This document shows positions 5,598 through 11,751 of a DNA stretch of 11,751 nucleotides, piece after piece. A program made the translations under genes and the position numbers. The DNA comes from Treponema sp. GTDB taxonomy: Bacteria > Spirochaetota > Spirochaetia > Treponematales > Treponemataceae. The stretch spans positions 1 through 11,751 of the forward strand of contig JAITOJ010000008.1 of NCBI GenBank assembly GCA_031290005.1, read 5' to 3'. The notes beneath the pieces are model-generated. The model searched no databases. It was not told where the DNA came from and worked only from the letters and a program-made list of their open reading frames with translations. The stretch's first letter is position 1, and every line of letters starts with the position of its first letter.

Positions 5598-6442
5598 CAA
5601 AACACCTCCGGCTTGATAAATTCATCGCCGTCCGCAAGCAGTAATTCCGCCAGGCTGCACACCGCGTTATAGAGCGCCGGATGAACCGCCACATTCATGC
5701 CTTCAACCGGTTTATACGACAAGGGCATTTCCCGGTCTTTTATTTTGTTAATCACCGGTGTCCAGGGAAACCAGGCCTCTTTCGGGGTAAAGTTGGAAAA
5801 ACGGCTGAGATACGATTTAATGTATTCCCGCTGCGTCCCGCTCTTGGCGTCGTCAAAGTTTTTGTTGTAGCCGTTAATCGTTAAAAACCACGCGCCGAGT
5901 TTGTCCATGTCGGTTTGCAGTTTTTTCTCAAAAAATACGGCGGCGTTAAAACTGTCCAAATCCTGTATCACCGGCGTTATGATGGCATCCGATACCTTGA
6001 GCGAGTTTATGACGATGTTGTTATACTCCGGCTGGCAGTCTATAATCACAAAATCATAATGGCCTTCGAGTTCCGGCATTAAGCAGGATAATCTGTTTTC
6101 GCTGATCGCACGGATATTGGCCAGGCTCCGGGTTGCGGGGATTACGTCTACCCCCCGGTGTTTCGTGTGAAAAATATTCTCAAGAAGGCTTCCGTTCTTT
6201 TCATTCGCCATCGCTTCAAACAGATTCTTTTCTTCTATAATTTCTTCAATATTGAGCCCGCCGTTAATCAGTTCGTCTTTGGGCAGATAATAGGTGGTGG
6301 CGGAATTGTTATAATCCGTATCAATAAGCAGCACCCGCTTGCCCGCCGCCCCCAGGCAGTTCGCGATTAAGATTGCGTTCCGCGTTTTCCCGACGCCGCC
6401 CTTATTGGCGGCAAACGAAATAACAGAATATGATTTATTCAT
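5597..6442 (-). CDS. parA: ParA-family partition ATPase
   Basis: This 281-residue ParA/Soj-type P-loop ATPase has the deviant Walker A motif KGGVGKT at residues 14-20, an A' motif VLLIDTDYNNSATTYYL, and a Walker B FVIIDCQPEYNN. With ParB it segregates or positions the element's DNA. No N-terminal HTH is present, so it is the short (type Ib-like or chromosomal Soj-like) form. The start chosen is ATG at 6442: AGGAGG lies about 9 bases upstream and the ATG overlaps the stop of the gene before it (ATGA). A longer frame opening at 6472 would lose these signals. The perfect palindrome at 6472-6491 is 30 bases upstream of the ATG and could bind the partition proteins. Confidence 0.95.
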   Translation of the reverse strand: MNKSYSVISFAANKGGVGKTRNAILIANCLGAAGKRVLLIDTDYNNSATTYYLPKDELINGGLNIEEIIEEKNLFEAMANEKNGSLLENIFHTKHRGVDVIPATRSLANIRAISENRLSCLMPELEGHYDFVIIDCQPEYNNIVINSLKVSDAIITPVIQDLDSFNAAVFFEKKLQTDMDKLGAWFLTINGYNKNFDDAKSGTQREYIKSYLSRFSNFTPKEAWFPWTPVINKIKDREMPLSYKPVEGMNVAVHPALYNAVCSLAELLLADGDEFIKPEVF

Positions 6443-6753
6443 GCTGTTTTCTCCTCCTGGTACCGGTCGCACCGGGTATACGAATACCCGGCAAGATGCG
6501 AGCCGGCGTAACGGAGGGTAAACACAATGCTCCCGAAGTCCGGGTGGTCTGTTAAAAAGGGCCGGGTAATAGTGTCCCAGGCCGGATTTTCCCCTGCCGT
6601 TTCCAGTGTGCCCTCAGATACGGCCCTGCCGCTGGTTATGCTGTAATGCTTAATTGTCCCCTCATGGTAGGCGCACTCCAAGCGGAGTTCACCGTCCGGT
6701 ATCTTTTTCGCTTCCAGGCGTTTGCCTATGGTTTGCTGCATAGCGGGTGTCAT
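6439..6753 (-). CDS. Unknown protein between the excisionase-like gene and parA
   Basis: This 104-residue protein is not recognised. It begins MTPAMQQTIGKRLEAKK and continues with alternating polar and hydrophobic stretches (LRLECAYHEGTIKHYSI; FGSIVFTLRYAGSHLAGYSY) that look like beta strands. There is no membrane segment. Both ends are stop/start overlaps: its ATG overlaps the stop of the HTH gene before it and its TGA overlaps the parA ATG (ATGA in both cases). The start is therefore well supported. Being locked between the excisionase-like protein and ParA suggests a role in maintaining the element, but nothing in the sequence gives the function. Confidence 0.72.
   Translation of the reverse strand: MTPAMQQTIGKRLEAKKIPDGELRLECAYHEGTIKHYSITSGRAVSEGTLETAGENPAWDTITRPFLTDHPDFGSIVFTLRYAGSHLAGYSYTRCDRYQEEKTA
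6472..6491. promoter_or_regulatory. 20-bp palindrome upstream of parA (candidate parS or operator)
   Basis: CCGGGTAT and ATACCCGG are perfect 8-bp inverted arms around a 4-base spacer (ACGA), 30 bases before the parA ATG and inside the 3' end of the preceding gene. The same half sequence, ACCGGGTATA, recurs once at 5354-5363 within parB. It may be the centromere bound by ParB or an autoregulatory operator. The codons for GYSYTR account for part of it. Confidence 0.45.
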
Positions 6754-6962
6754 GCTTGTCCCTCCGCGCCTATACGGTGCCGCAAAAGGAACTTTTCCAC
6801 GTCGGTACGCAGAAAGCGGACTGTCTTGCCCAGCTTGATACGGGGCAGCTTGGCCGGGGGGATGCGGGTATCCAGGGTGGATATACCTATTTTTAGGATG
6901 CCCGCCACGTCTTTCCTGCTTAACACCTCCGGGGCTGTTTCAAGCGTGATTGTCTGGTTCAT
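6750..6962 (-). CDS. Excisionase-like MerR/AlpA-type HTH protein
   Basis: This 70-residue DNA-binding protein is of the small winged HTH type used by excisionases and AlpA-like regulators. The pattern is LSRKDVAGILKIGISTLDTRI, then PRIKLGKTVRFLRTDVEKFLL, which is the HTH plus the wing and the Val-Arg-Phe turn of the family. Such proteins bind next to an integrase's sites to direct excision, or activate transcription. The ATG has AAGGAG 6 bases upstream. It is the first gene of the long replication and partition operon, so it may both direct excision and mark the switch to plasmid-like replication. It is separated from the integrase gene by the 357-residue protein. Confidence 0.85.
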   Translation of the reverse strand: MNQTITLETAPEVLSRKDVAGILKIGISTLDTRIPPAKLPRIKLGKTVRFLRTDVEKFLLRHRIGAEGQA

Positions 6963-6979
6963 TCTTATCTCCTTGGACT

Positions 6980-7004
6980 CACGGGCTGATGCTGGCGCCC
7001 CGTG
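6980..7004. promoter_or_regulatory. Inverted repeat in the leader of the excisionase-like gene
   Basis: CACGGG (6980-6985) and CCCGTG (6999-7004) are inverted arms 13 bases apart, about 18 bases before the ATG at 6962 and just upstream of its Shine-Dalgarno sequence. It may be an operator of the replication operon or an RNA hairpin. A TTGACT lies upstream (7011-7016), but no convincing -10 follows. Confidence 0.25.
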
Positions 7005-7041
7005 CGGTAAGTCAAGGATAAATGCGGCCGGTTAAAAAAGC

Positions 7042-7081
7042 TTCACTGATTTGGAGGAATTTTCACTGATTTGAAGGAAAT
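7042..7081. repeat. Two tandem 20-bp repeats at the 3' end of the 357-residue gene
   Basis: Units 7042-7061 and 7062-7081 match at 18 of 20 positions; each starts TTCACTGATTTG. The second unit contains the last codons and stop of the gene ending at 7063, and the first lies just outside it. It may be a slippage duplication or the scar of an insertion boundary; a binding site pair is also possible. Confidence 0.8.
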
Positions 7082-8136
7082 TTTATTTTTTTGTTATAAA
7101 CATACTCTTCAATCTTCCGTTCGATTTGTTCAATTCTTGCCCGGTTCTTTGCATTTAAGATAAAGTGTTCCGCGTCATCTTCAAGAGTAGTTTTGTCAAA
7201 GGCTATCTGAAATGGTTCCCATTGTTTCTTGCCTGACAATTCAATTTTCAGCCGTCTTTGTATCAGTTCGGTCAAGGTTCCCCAGGTGCCGTTCCAGCCA
7301 TAGGTGGCGCCGTGGTCTGTTATATACGGTTTCCCTTTCGGATTGCATATTTTTGACAGGGCCTCTATCATATCAAAAAGGGCGGGATAGAGCGCGAACA
7401 TATACAGTTTTTTCCAGTGCAAGTCCTTTTTCTTTATTTTATCAGGCATCCCCGTGTATAAATCGCTTAATACCCTGAATATCTCTGAAACCGATATTTG
7501 TATTACGTCTATTTCTTTTTCTATCTTTTTACATTCTTTTAAGATATTCGCCAGCATCGTCTTATTTGTATTTTGCAGGTTTTCCGATTTATGTGAATCC
7601 GATACTATTTTACTGACCAGCATATAAAATTCGGTAAATCCGCCGGTTTCATCCATCCTGGCAAAAATGGTATGGGCTATGCCGAACTGTATTTTTTTTA
7701 ACCGCGCGGCAATTTCTTTCTGAACCGTTTTTTTTGTTTTACCGCTTGCTCCCTCAATACTCTTGGCGGCGGTTTTGAGAAACTCTTTTTCTGTTACGTC
7801 AGGCTTGAAAAACCGCCCGGGGGGGGTTCCATTCACTAAATCGGCGATGTTTTTTTCAAAATTGTAGAACCGCTCTATAGGGGGAAACTCAAAATTGTTC
7901 GTATCGCCTTCTGGAACAAGAGCGCGGTTGTCGGTAAATAGCTTGAGCGGGGGCAGGCCGAATAATGCGGTGACAATGCGGAACGCTTCGTCCAGATGGC
8001 ATTGATAAGTCAGCTTTTCATATAAAAACAATACTTCCTGCGCGTCGCCAAAGTCGAGCTCCTCGCCCAGCATTTCGTAGAAAAACGTCTGTGCGTCTAC
8101 GCTCTGGCCATTTATGCTCGATTTTAATAGCCACAT
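7063..8136 (-). CDS. Unknown 357-residue protein between integrase and replication operon
   Basis: This soluble protein matches no family that I can name. It begins MWLLKSSINGQSVDAQTFFY, has a Lys-rich stretch around residues 130-155, a long helical middle (KECKKIEKEIDVIQISVSEI), and a short Gly/Trp-rich segment near residue 285 (DHGATYGWNGTWGTLTEL). It ends in a charged helix. No membrane segment, signal peptide, Walker motif or nuclease motif is obvious. The ATG has GAGG 7 bases upstream and lies about 100 bases after the integrase stop, so it is not coupled to it. It looks AT-richer than uvrC. Genes in this position of integrative elements are often cargo, including phage-defence genes, but nothing here shows that. 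Confidence 0.85.
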   Translation of the reverse strand: MWLLKSSINGQSVDAQTFFYEMLGEELDFGDAQEVLFLYEKLTYQCHLDEAFRIVTALFGLPPLKLFTDNRALVPEGDTNNFEFPPIERFYNFEKNIADLVNGTPPGRFFKPDVTEKEFLKTAAKSIEGASGKTKKTVQKEIAARLKKIQFGIAHTIFARMDETGGFTEFYMLVSKIVSDSHKSENLQNTNKTMLANILKECKKIEKEIDVIQISVSEIFRVLSDLYTGMPDKIKKKDLHWKKLYMFALYPALFDMIEALSKICNPKGKPYITDHGATYGWNGTWGTLTELIQRRLKIELSGKKQWEPFQIAFDKTTLEDDAEHFILNAKNRARIEQIERKIEEYVYNKKIKFPSNQ

Positions 8137-8235
8137 CGCTTAACCTCAATAATAATTATCGGCACAAAAAGCGCTTAGCTATCCTATTTTCCAGCCGCCA
8201 ATATTCCACACGTATCCGGGTTAAAATCCGTTTTT

Positions 8236-9450
8236 CTATGCGCTCTTTGACTGCGGGAACGGTATCGGTTTTATTATCCCGAGTTCCGGTTCAATTACTT
8301 TTTGAAGCGCCTCGGTCATCCTGTTAAACGTTTCCGTGTCTATATGATTCGCGTAATGGTCGAACATAAGGCTTGTTTTATGGCCTAATATAGCCATCCC
8401 GATTGTCCGGTTTGTGATTTGGGCTAAATGTGCGGCGCAGTAATGCCGCCAGCTATGGAACACGATATTCCGTTCCTTGCGTTCAGTCTCCGTTATACCA
8501 ATCTTGGCTAGCATTGAATAAAAATCTTTATTTATCTGTTTGTGATCATATGGCGCATTCTCCCGGAAGCTCGGAAACAACAGGTTATCCATTCTGATAA
8601 ACCTGCCATTGTCTTTCATATAAGTTTTTAATGCGGTATACAACTCTGGAATAATCGGAATTGACCGCTTTTCACGATTTTTTGTACACTTCAAACCGCC
8701 GTCAGCCTTGCTCCAGCTATGTTCTACATTTATCCTGTCTTCCTGAATATCGCACACCCGCAAGGCCCGGATTTCCCCCATCCGCATCCCGGTTTGGGAT
8801 GCGATAAGGTTGACCATTCGGGAGCGCGGGTCCCGCCATTCCAGCTTGAATAATTTTTCTACCTGTTCCCGTTCCAGTATTCCGCGCTGTTTCGTATCTC
8901 CGCTTGCCCTGATTACTTCCTCAAAATCGAAACCTTTGATTATTTTTTTCCTTTGTGCATACCGGAGGGCAACGAAAGCGGTATTGCGGGTCGAATTGAC
9001 CGTTGAGGCGGATAGTCCTTTGTCCATTTTAAGTGAAACCAAGAACTGTGTCAGTTTTTCTTCATCAATCTGGCAAAGTGTCATTTTCCCAAAATGTGGG
9101 TCATAATACCGTTTGACGATTTTCTTCATTTCCAGCGGATGTTCCCGTTTTGGTTCTTTCCCCTCGGTGATTTTCTCTCTGAAATACTCGGAAGTATCGT
9201 AATCCCAAAAATCAGTGAGATACTCACAGAAGACCGTGTTCCGGGCCGATATTCTGTTTTGGAATTTTGATTTTGCCTTTGTCGGTTCCGGCAGCCCGTT
9301 TACCAGCCAGTCCATAGCATGGGCTTCGGCCTGCTTCTCATTTGTGGTATTGGTACTCAGCCGCCGGTATTCTTTTCCGGTGAGCTTATCCATAAAGATG
9401 GCGTACCAATTTCCGCCTGTTTTGCGCTGTGTTAAATAAAAATGGCGCAT
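8236..9450 (-). CDS. int: Tyrosine recombinase (integrase) of a tRNA-Tyr element
   Basis: This 404-residue phage-type integrase has the full catalytic set: Arg 223 in TGMRMGEIRAL, a Lys in the NREKRSIPI hairpin, His 332 and Arg 335 in FHSWRHYCA, His 357 in ILGHKTS and the nucleophile Tyr 366 in DHYANH. Residues 1-60 form an N-terminal arm-binding region, and a core-binding helical domain follows (EKLTQFLVSLKMDKGLSASTVNS). The ATG at 9450 was chosen because AAGGAG lies 6 bases before it; a frame open up to 9501 lacks such a site. The gene starts 119 bases from the 3' end of tRNA-Tyr and is transcribed away from it in the same direction, which is typical of elements integrated in tRNA genes. 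It catalyses integration and excision. Confidence 0.96.
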   Translation of the reverse strand: MRHFYLTQRKTGGNWYAIFMDKLTGKEYRRLSTNTTNEKQAEAHAMDWLVNGLPEPTKAKSKFQNRISARNTVFCEYLTDFWDYDTSEYFREKITEGKEPKREHPLEMKKIVKRYYDPHFGKMTLCQIDEEKLTQFLVSLKMDKGLSASTVNSTRNTAFVALRYAQRKKIIKGFDFEEVIRASGDTKQRGILEREQVEKLFKLEWRDPRSRMVNLIASQTGMRMGEIRALRVCDIQEDRINVEHSWSKADGGLKCTKNREKRSIPIIPELYTALKTYMKDNGRFIRMDNLLFPSFRENAPYDHKQINKDFYSMLAKIGITETERKERNIVFHSWRHYCAAHLAQITNRTIGMAILGHKTSLMFDHYANHIDTETFNRMTEALQKVIEPELGIIKPIPFPQSKSA

Positions 9451-9584
9451 CTTGTACTCCTTTTCTTTTGTACATCCCTTTGTACATAGAGGAGAAAACA
9501 CGCCTTTTGGGGTGGTAGCGTTTTCTTACGCTGATTTATTTTCCTTGTATTACAAGGATTTTTACGTTTGGAGAGACAAGGATT
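9451..9584. other. Element-chromosome junction: attachment region at tRNA-Tyr 3' end
   Basis: The stretch between int and tRNA-Tyr holds several symmetric and repeated motifs. TTTGTACAT occurs twice, 12 bases apart (9467-9475, 9479-9487). AGCGT and ACGCT form an inverted repeat (9517-9532). CCTTGTA-T-TACAAGG (9543-9557) is a palindrome. ACAAGGATT occurs at 9552-9560 and again inside the tRNA end at 9576-9584. These are good candidates for integrase arm and core sites. No second copy of the tRNA-Tyr 3' end was found in the window, so the other boundary lies to the left. Confidence 0.6.
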
Positions 9585-9650
9585 CGAACCTTGGAAGGCT
9601 GAGCCAACAGATTTACAGTCTGCCCCCTTTGACCGCTCGGGAATCTCTCC
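9569..9650 (-). tRNA. tRNA-Tyr (anticodon GTA)
   Basis: This 82-base tRNA is class II with a long variable arm. The acceptor GGAGAGA pairs with TCTCTCC, the anticodon loop is CTGTAAA, the T loop is GGTTCGAATCC, and the discriminator base is A. CCA is not encoded, as the following bases are AAC. Its 3' end is the likely insertion site of the element. It follows tRNA-Thr after 37 bases and probably shares its transcript. Confidence 0.97.
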
Positions 9651-9687
9651 GAAATAACAGCCCCTACTGTTTTAGGAGCCCGCTTCC

Positions 9688-9760
9688 AGCCAACTCAGGG
9701 ATTCGAACCCTGGACCTGCGGTTTACAAAACCGCTGCTCTGCCGGCTGAGCTAAATTGGC
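9688..9760 (-). tRNA. tRNA-Thr (anticodon TGT)
   Basis: This 73-base tRNA has acceptor GCCAATT pairing with AGTTGGC, anticodon stem GCGGT/ACCGC with loop TTTGTAA, and T arm CAGGGTTCGAATCCCTG. The discriminator base is T, and CCA is not encoded. It is the first gene of the tRNA pair, about 17 bases after the predicted transcription start. Confidence 0.97.
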
Positions 9761-9783
9761 AAACCTAAAATTAAGGTTTTATC

Positions 9784-9813
9784 AGTATACTCAAAAAAAC
9801 AAAAATGTGTCAA
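9784..9813 (-). promoter_or_regulatory. Sigma-70-type promoter of the tRNA-Thr/tRNA-Tyr operon
   Basis: On the minus strand, a perfect -35 TTGACA (9808-9813) and a -10 TATACT (9784-9789) are separated by an 18-base T-rich spacer. Transcription would start near 9777, just before tRNA-Thr. No strong terminator separates tRNA-Tyr from the integrase gene, so this promoter may also feed int. Confidence 0.85.
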
Positions 9814-9852
9814 GTGGCAATGGCGCGCGGCAAAGCGATTTTGCCTTACCGG

Positions 9853-11622
9853 TTACTTCCCCGTCTCCTGTTCCGCCAAAGCCGTTTGAGCCAGGGATGC
9901 CGCCAAACTTCCGGCGGGCTTCCCCGGGTTTGGGCGCACAGCGGCGCCGCTCTTTTTGCCTTGAACGGCCTTTCCGGTCATCTCCGCAATCTTTTCTTTT
10001 GTCCGCAGGGCCTGATTTTTGCTGGTGGCGAACCGGTGGGTTTCGTCCCGGACGCGCTGTAAAAGCCTGAGGGCGTCGCTTCGTTTGGGCACGGTGAGGG
10101 GGACGCTGTTCCCCGGCAGGTAGAGTTCTTCGTCCCGCTTGGCCAGACCCACGATGGGGATGTTCAACTTCAGGGCCGCAAGCACCCCGGCCACGGCGTT
10201 CACCTGGCCGATACCCCCGTCAACCAGAATCAAGTCCGGGAATTCGGCCTGTTCGTTCAGGAGCCGGGTGTAGCGGCGGCTCACGGCTTCCCGCAGGGAG
10301 GCAAAGTCGTCGATGATGCCCTCTGTGGTCTTGAGCCGGAAGTAGCGGTAATTCTTTTTGTCCGGGTTGCCGTTGTAAAAGCTGATGAGGCTGGCCACCG
10401 GAAGATCGCCCCCGATATGGGCGATGTCAAAACCTTCGATACGCACCGGCAGGACAGGGAGGTTCAGGAGCCGCCGCAGTTCTTCCATGGCCGGGGCGTC
10501 CCCCTGCTCGCGCACCCGGCGGGCGATGTCTTCCTTCGCGTTCTGGGTGGTCATGTTGAGGGCCGCCTCGTGGCGCGAGCCGTCCGCCATGCCGGGGGTG
10601 ACGCACCGGATGTCCGGCTTGGCATTGCAGATTTCTGTGAACCAGGAGTGGAGCAGGGCCACGTCGTTGCCCTCGGGGATAAAAAGTTTGGGCGGAATCT
10701 CCGCCTCGCCGGTGTAGTAGGCCCCCAGGAATTCGGGAATCAGGTCGGCCTCGTCGCTTAAGGATCGGGTACGGTACACGTCCCGGCCCACCAGCTTGCC
10801 CCCCCGCACTTTCAGCACCGTGAAGCTCACCAGTTCTCCTTCGGCGGCCCAGGAAACATAGTCCCGGTCGTCCAGGTCAAAGCCCTGCACGGCGTTCCCG
10901 GTTTTCAGAAACCCCATGGCGTTAATGCCGTCCCGGAGCCGCGCCGCTTTTTCAAAGTTCAGGGACTTTGCGGCCTCCTTCATGGCGGCCTCCAGTTTTT
11001 TTCCGGTTTTTTTCCCTTTATCCTCAAGAAGCGCCGCGATTTCTTCGATAAATTCAGTGTAAGCCTCCTTGTTGATTTTTCCGCAGCAGGGCGCCCGGCA
11101 GCTTCCAATGTGATAGTACATACAGGGACTTTCACGTTTGCGGAGCTGCCGGCACCGTCTGAGCGGGTAAGTCCGCGAGAGGGCCTCGATAAAGGCGGCC
11201 AGGGCGCCCGCGTTGGGGAACGGCCCGAAGTACCGGGAACCATCCCGCAGAATCCGCCGGGTGCTGAAAATCCGGGGGAACTCTTCACGGGTGATGCGCA
11301 GGGACGGGTAGGACTTGTCGTCCTTCAGGTTGATGTTGTACCGGGGTTTGTGCTGCTTTATCAGATTGTTTTCCAGTATCAGGGCGTCGAATTCGTTGTT
11401 GGTGGTGATGTATTCGATGGACAGGGCGTTGGCGACCAGGAGCATGGTTTTTACATTGTTCCGCTCCGAGAAATAGGAGGTCAGCCGGCTTTTCAGGTTT
11501 TTTGCCTTGCCCACATAGATGATGACCCCTTCGGTGTTCCGCCACAAATAAACCCCGCTGGATGAGGGAGCTTTGAGCGCAGTGTCATGTAATTGTTTTC
11601 GAATTTCCGATTTCTCTGTCAT
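9853..11622 (-). CDS. uvrC: UvrC, excinuclease ABC subunit C
   Basis: This is the 589-residue endonuclease of nucleotide excision repair, which cuts both sides of a lesion with UvrA and UvrB. Residues 15-100 are the GIY-YIG nuclease, with GVY 23-25, YVG 36-38, an Arg in LKSRL and Glu 84. A Cys cluster spans residues 157-180, and a UVR domain that binds UvrB lies at about 205-236. The RNase H-like nuclease has Asp 399 (EGFDIAH), Asp 468 (LVDGG) and His 529 (DETHRF). After residue 545 the protein ends in a Gly/Ala/Lys-rich tail with no recognisable helix-hairpin-helix domain, which most UvrC proteins have. The start at 11622 places the nuclease at the usual distance. The frame stays open upstream to the window edge, and no clear Shine-Dalgarno is present. 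Confidence 0.96.
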   Translation of the reverse strand: MTEKSEIRKQLHDTALKAPSSSGVYLWRNTEGVIIYVGKAKNLKSRLTSYFSERNNVKTMLLVANALSIEYITTNNEFDALILENNLIKQHKPRYNINLKDDKSYPSLRITREEFPRIFSTRRILRDGSRYFGPFPNAGALAAFIEALSRTYPLRRCRQLRKRESPCMYYHIGSCRAPCCGKINKEAYTEFIEEIAALLEDKGKKTGKKLEAAMKEAAKSLNFEKAARLRDGINAMGFLKTGNAVQGFDLDDRDYVSWAAEGELVSFTVLKVRGGKLVGRDVYRTRSLSDEADLIPEFLGAYYTGEAEIPPKLFIPEGNDVALLHSWFTEICNAKPDIRCVTPGMADGSRHEAALNMTTQNAKEDIARRVREQGDAPAMEELRRLLNLPVLPVRIEGFDIAHIGGDLPVASLISFYNGNPDKKNYRYFRLKTTEGIIDDFASLREAVSRRYTRLLNEQAEFPDLILVDGGIGQVNAVAGVLAALKLNIPIVGLAKRDEELYLPGNSVPLTVPKRSDALRLLQRVRDETHRFATSKNQALRTKEKIAEMTGKAVQGKKSGAAVRPNPGKPAGSLAASLAQTALAEQETGK

Positions 11623-11635
11623 AGGCGCCGGCAAA

Positions 11636-11701
11636 GTAATACCCCGGTTTGCCCTGGTTTGTCTACTGGGGATTTTGGCAGTATCCGGGGTTTTTCCCCG
11701 G
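11636..11701 (-). promoter_or_regulatory. Possible uvrC promoter and GC-rich palindrome
   Basis: On the minus strand, TAGACA (11660-11665) and TATTAC (11636-11641), 18 bases apart, resemble -35 and -10 boxes and would give a leader of only a few bases. Upstream, CCGGGG-TTTTT-CCCCGG (11685-11701) is a perfect inverted repeat. Both calls are weak, as the uvrC frame is open through this region. Confidence 0.25.
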
Positions 11702-11751
11702 GAAACCACCACTGTTTTCGGGGGCAAGTCCGGCTGGCAGACCCTCTCCCT

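Noticed and set aside
7003..7040. TTGACT as the -35 of a promoter for the replication operon
   Set aside because: No acceptable -10 hexamer lies at 16-18 bases, so the promoter could not be assigned.
9543..9560. CCTTG-TATTA-CAAGG followed by ATTTTT as a plus-strand terminator
   Set aside because: No plus-strand gene ends here; the palindrome fits better with the integrase attachment region.
9799..9813. ACAAAAATGT-like sequence resembling the rep iterons
   Set aside because: It lies in the chromosomal tRNA promoter spacer, lacks the dyad arms, and is explained by the T-rich spacer and TTGACA box.
9836..9852. Small GGCAAA/TTTGCC hairpin after uvrC as a terminator
   Set aside because: The stem is only 6 bp and no T tract follows on the minus strand.
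1..11751. CRISPR array or insertion sequence
   Set aside because: The only short repeats are the four iterons and small tandem or inverted repeats; no regularly spaced array, transposase or terminal inverted repeats were seen.

Overview
The window is the right-hand end of an integrated mobile element joined to ordinary chromosome. The junction lies at the 3' end of a tRNA-Tyr gene near position 9570. To its right are a tRNA-Tyr/tRNA-Thr pair with a near-consensus promoter, and uvrC, all on the minus strand. The UvrC sequence, the medium-high GC and the tRNAs without an encoded CCA suggest a spirochaete, possibly a termite-gut type Treponema. That placement is an impression from the sequence only and is held with low to moderate confidence.

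From right to left, the element starts with a tyrosine recombinase (8236-9450) immediately inside the tRNA-Tyr 3' end. An unrecognised 357-residue protein (7063-8136) follows. Next is a very compact minus-strand operon, 6962 down to 1768: an excisionase-like helix-turn-helix protein, an unknown protein, ParA, ParB, an unknown protein, a 36-residue membrane protein, a replication initiator, single-stranded DNA-binding protein (SSB), and two small unknown proteins. Nearly every junction is a stop/start overlap (ATGA or TGATG) or a gap of a few bases, and almost every gene has a visible Shine-Dalgarno sequence.

At the left, a plus-strand group (2-1580) carries three paralogous Cro/C1-type helix-turn-helix proteins and one unknown protein. 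It ends at a strong Rho-independent terminator (1619-1656) and converges on the replication operon. The left end of the element and its second attachment site are not in the window. No relaxase, conjugation, capsid or terminase gene is visible.

The most striking signal is inside the replication initiator gene. Four copies of an inverted-repeat motif with the 13-bp core GACAAAAATGTCC (gene strand) lie in the linker between the N-terminal and C-terminal parts of the protein. They are read in all three codon phases, so the DNA rather than the protein sequence is being conserved. An AT-rich stretch with its own inverted and direct repeats follows in the same gene. This is the layout of the lambda O gene and its internal origin. 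With ParAB and an own SSB, it suggests an element that integrates into tRNA-Tyr but can also replicate and segregate as a plasmid. A 20-bp palindrome just upstream of parA is a candidate parS or operator site.
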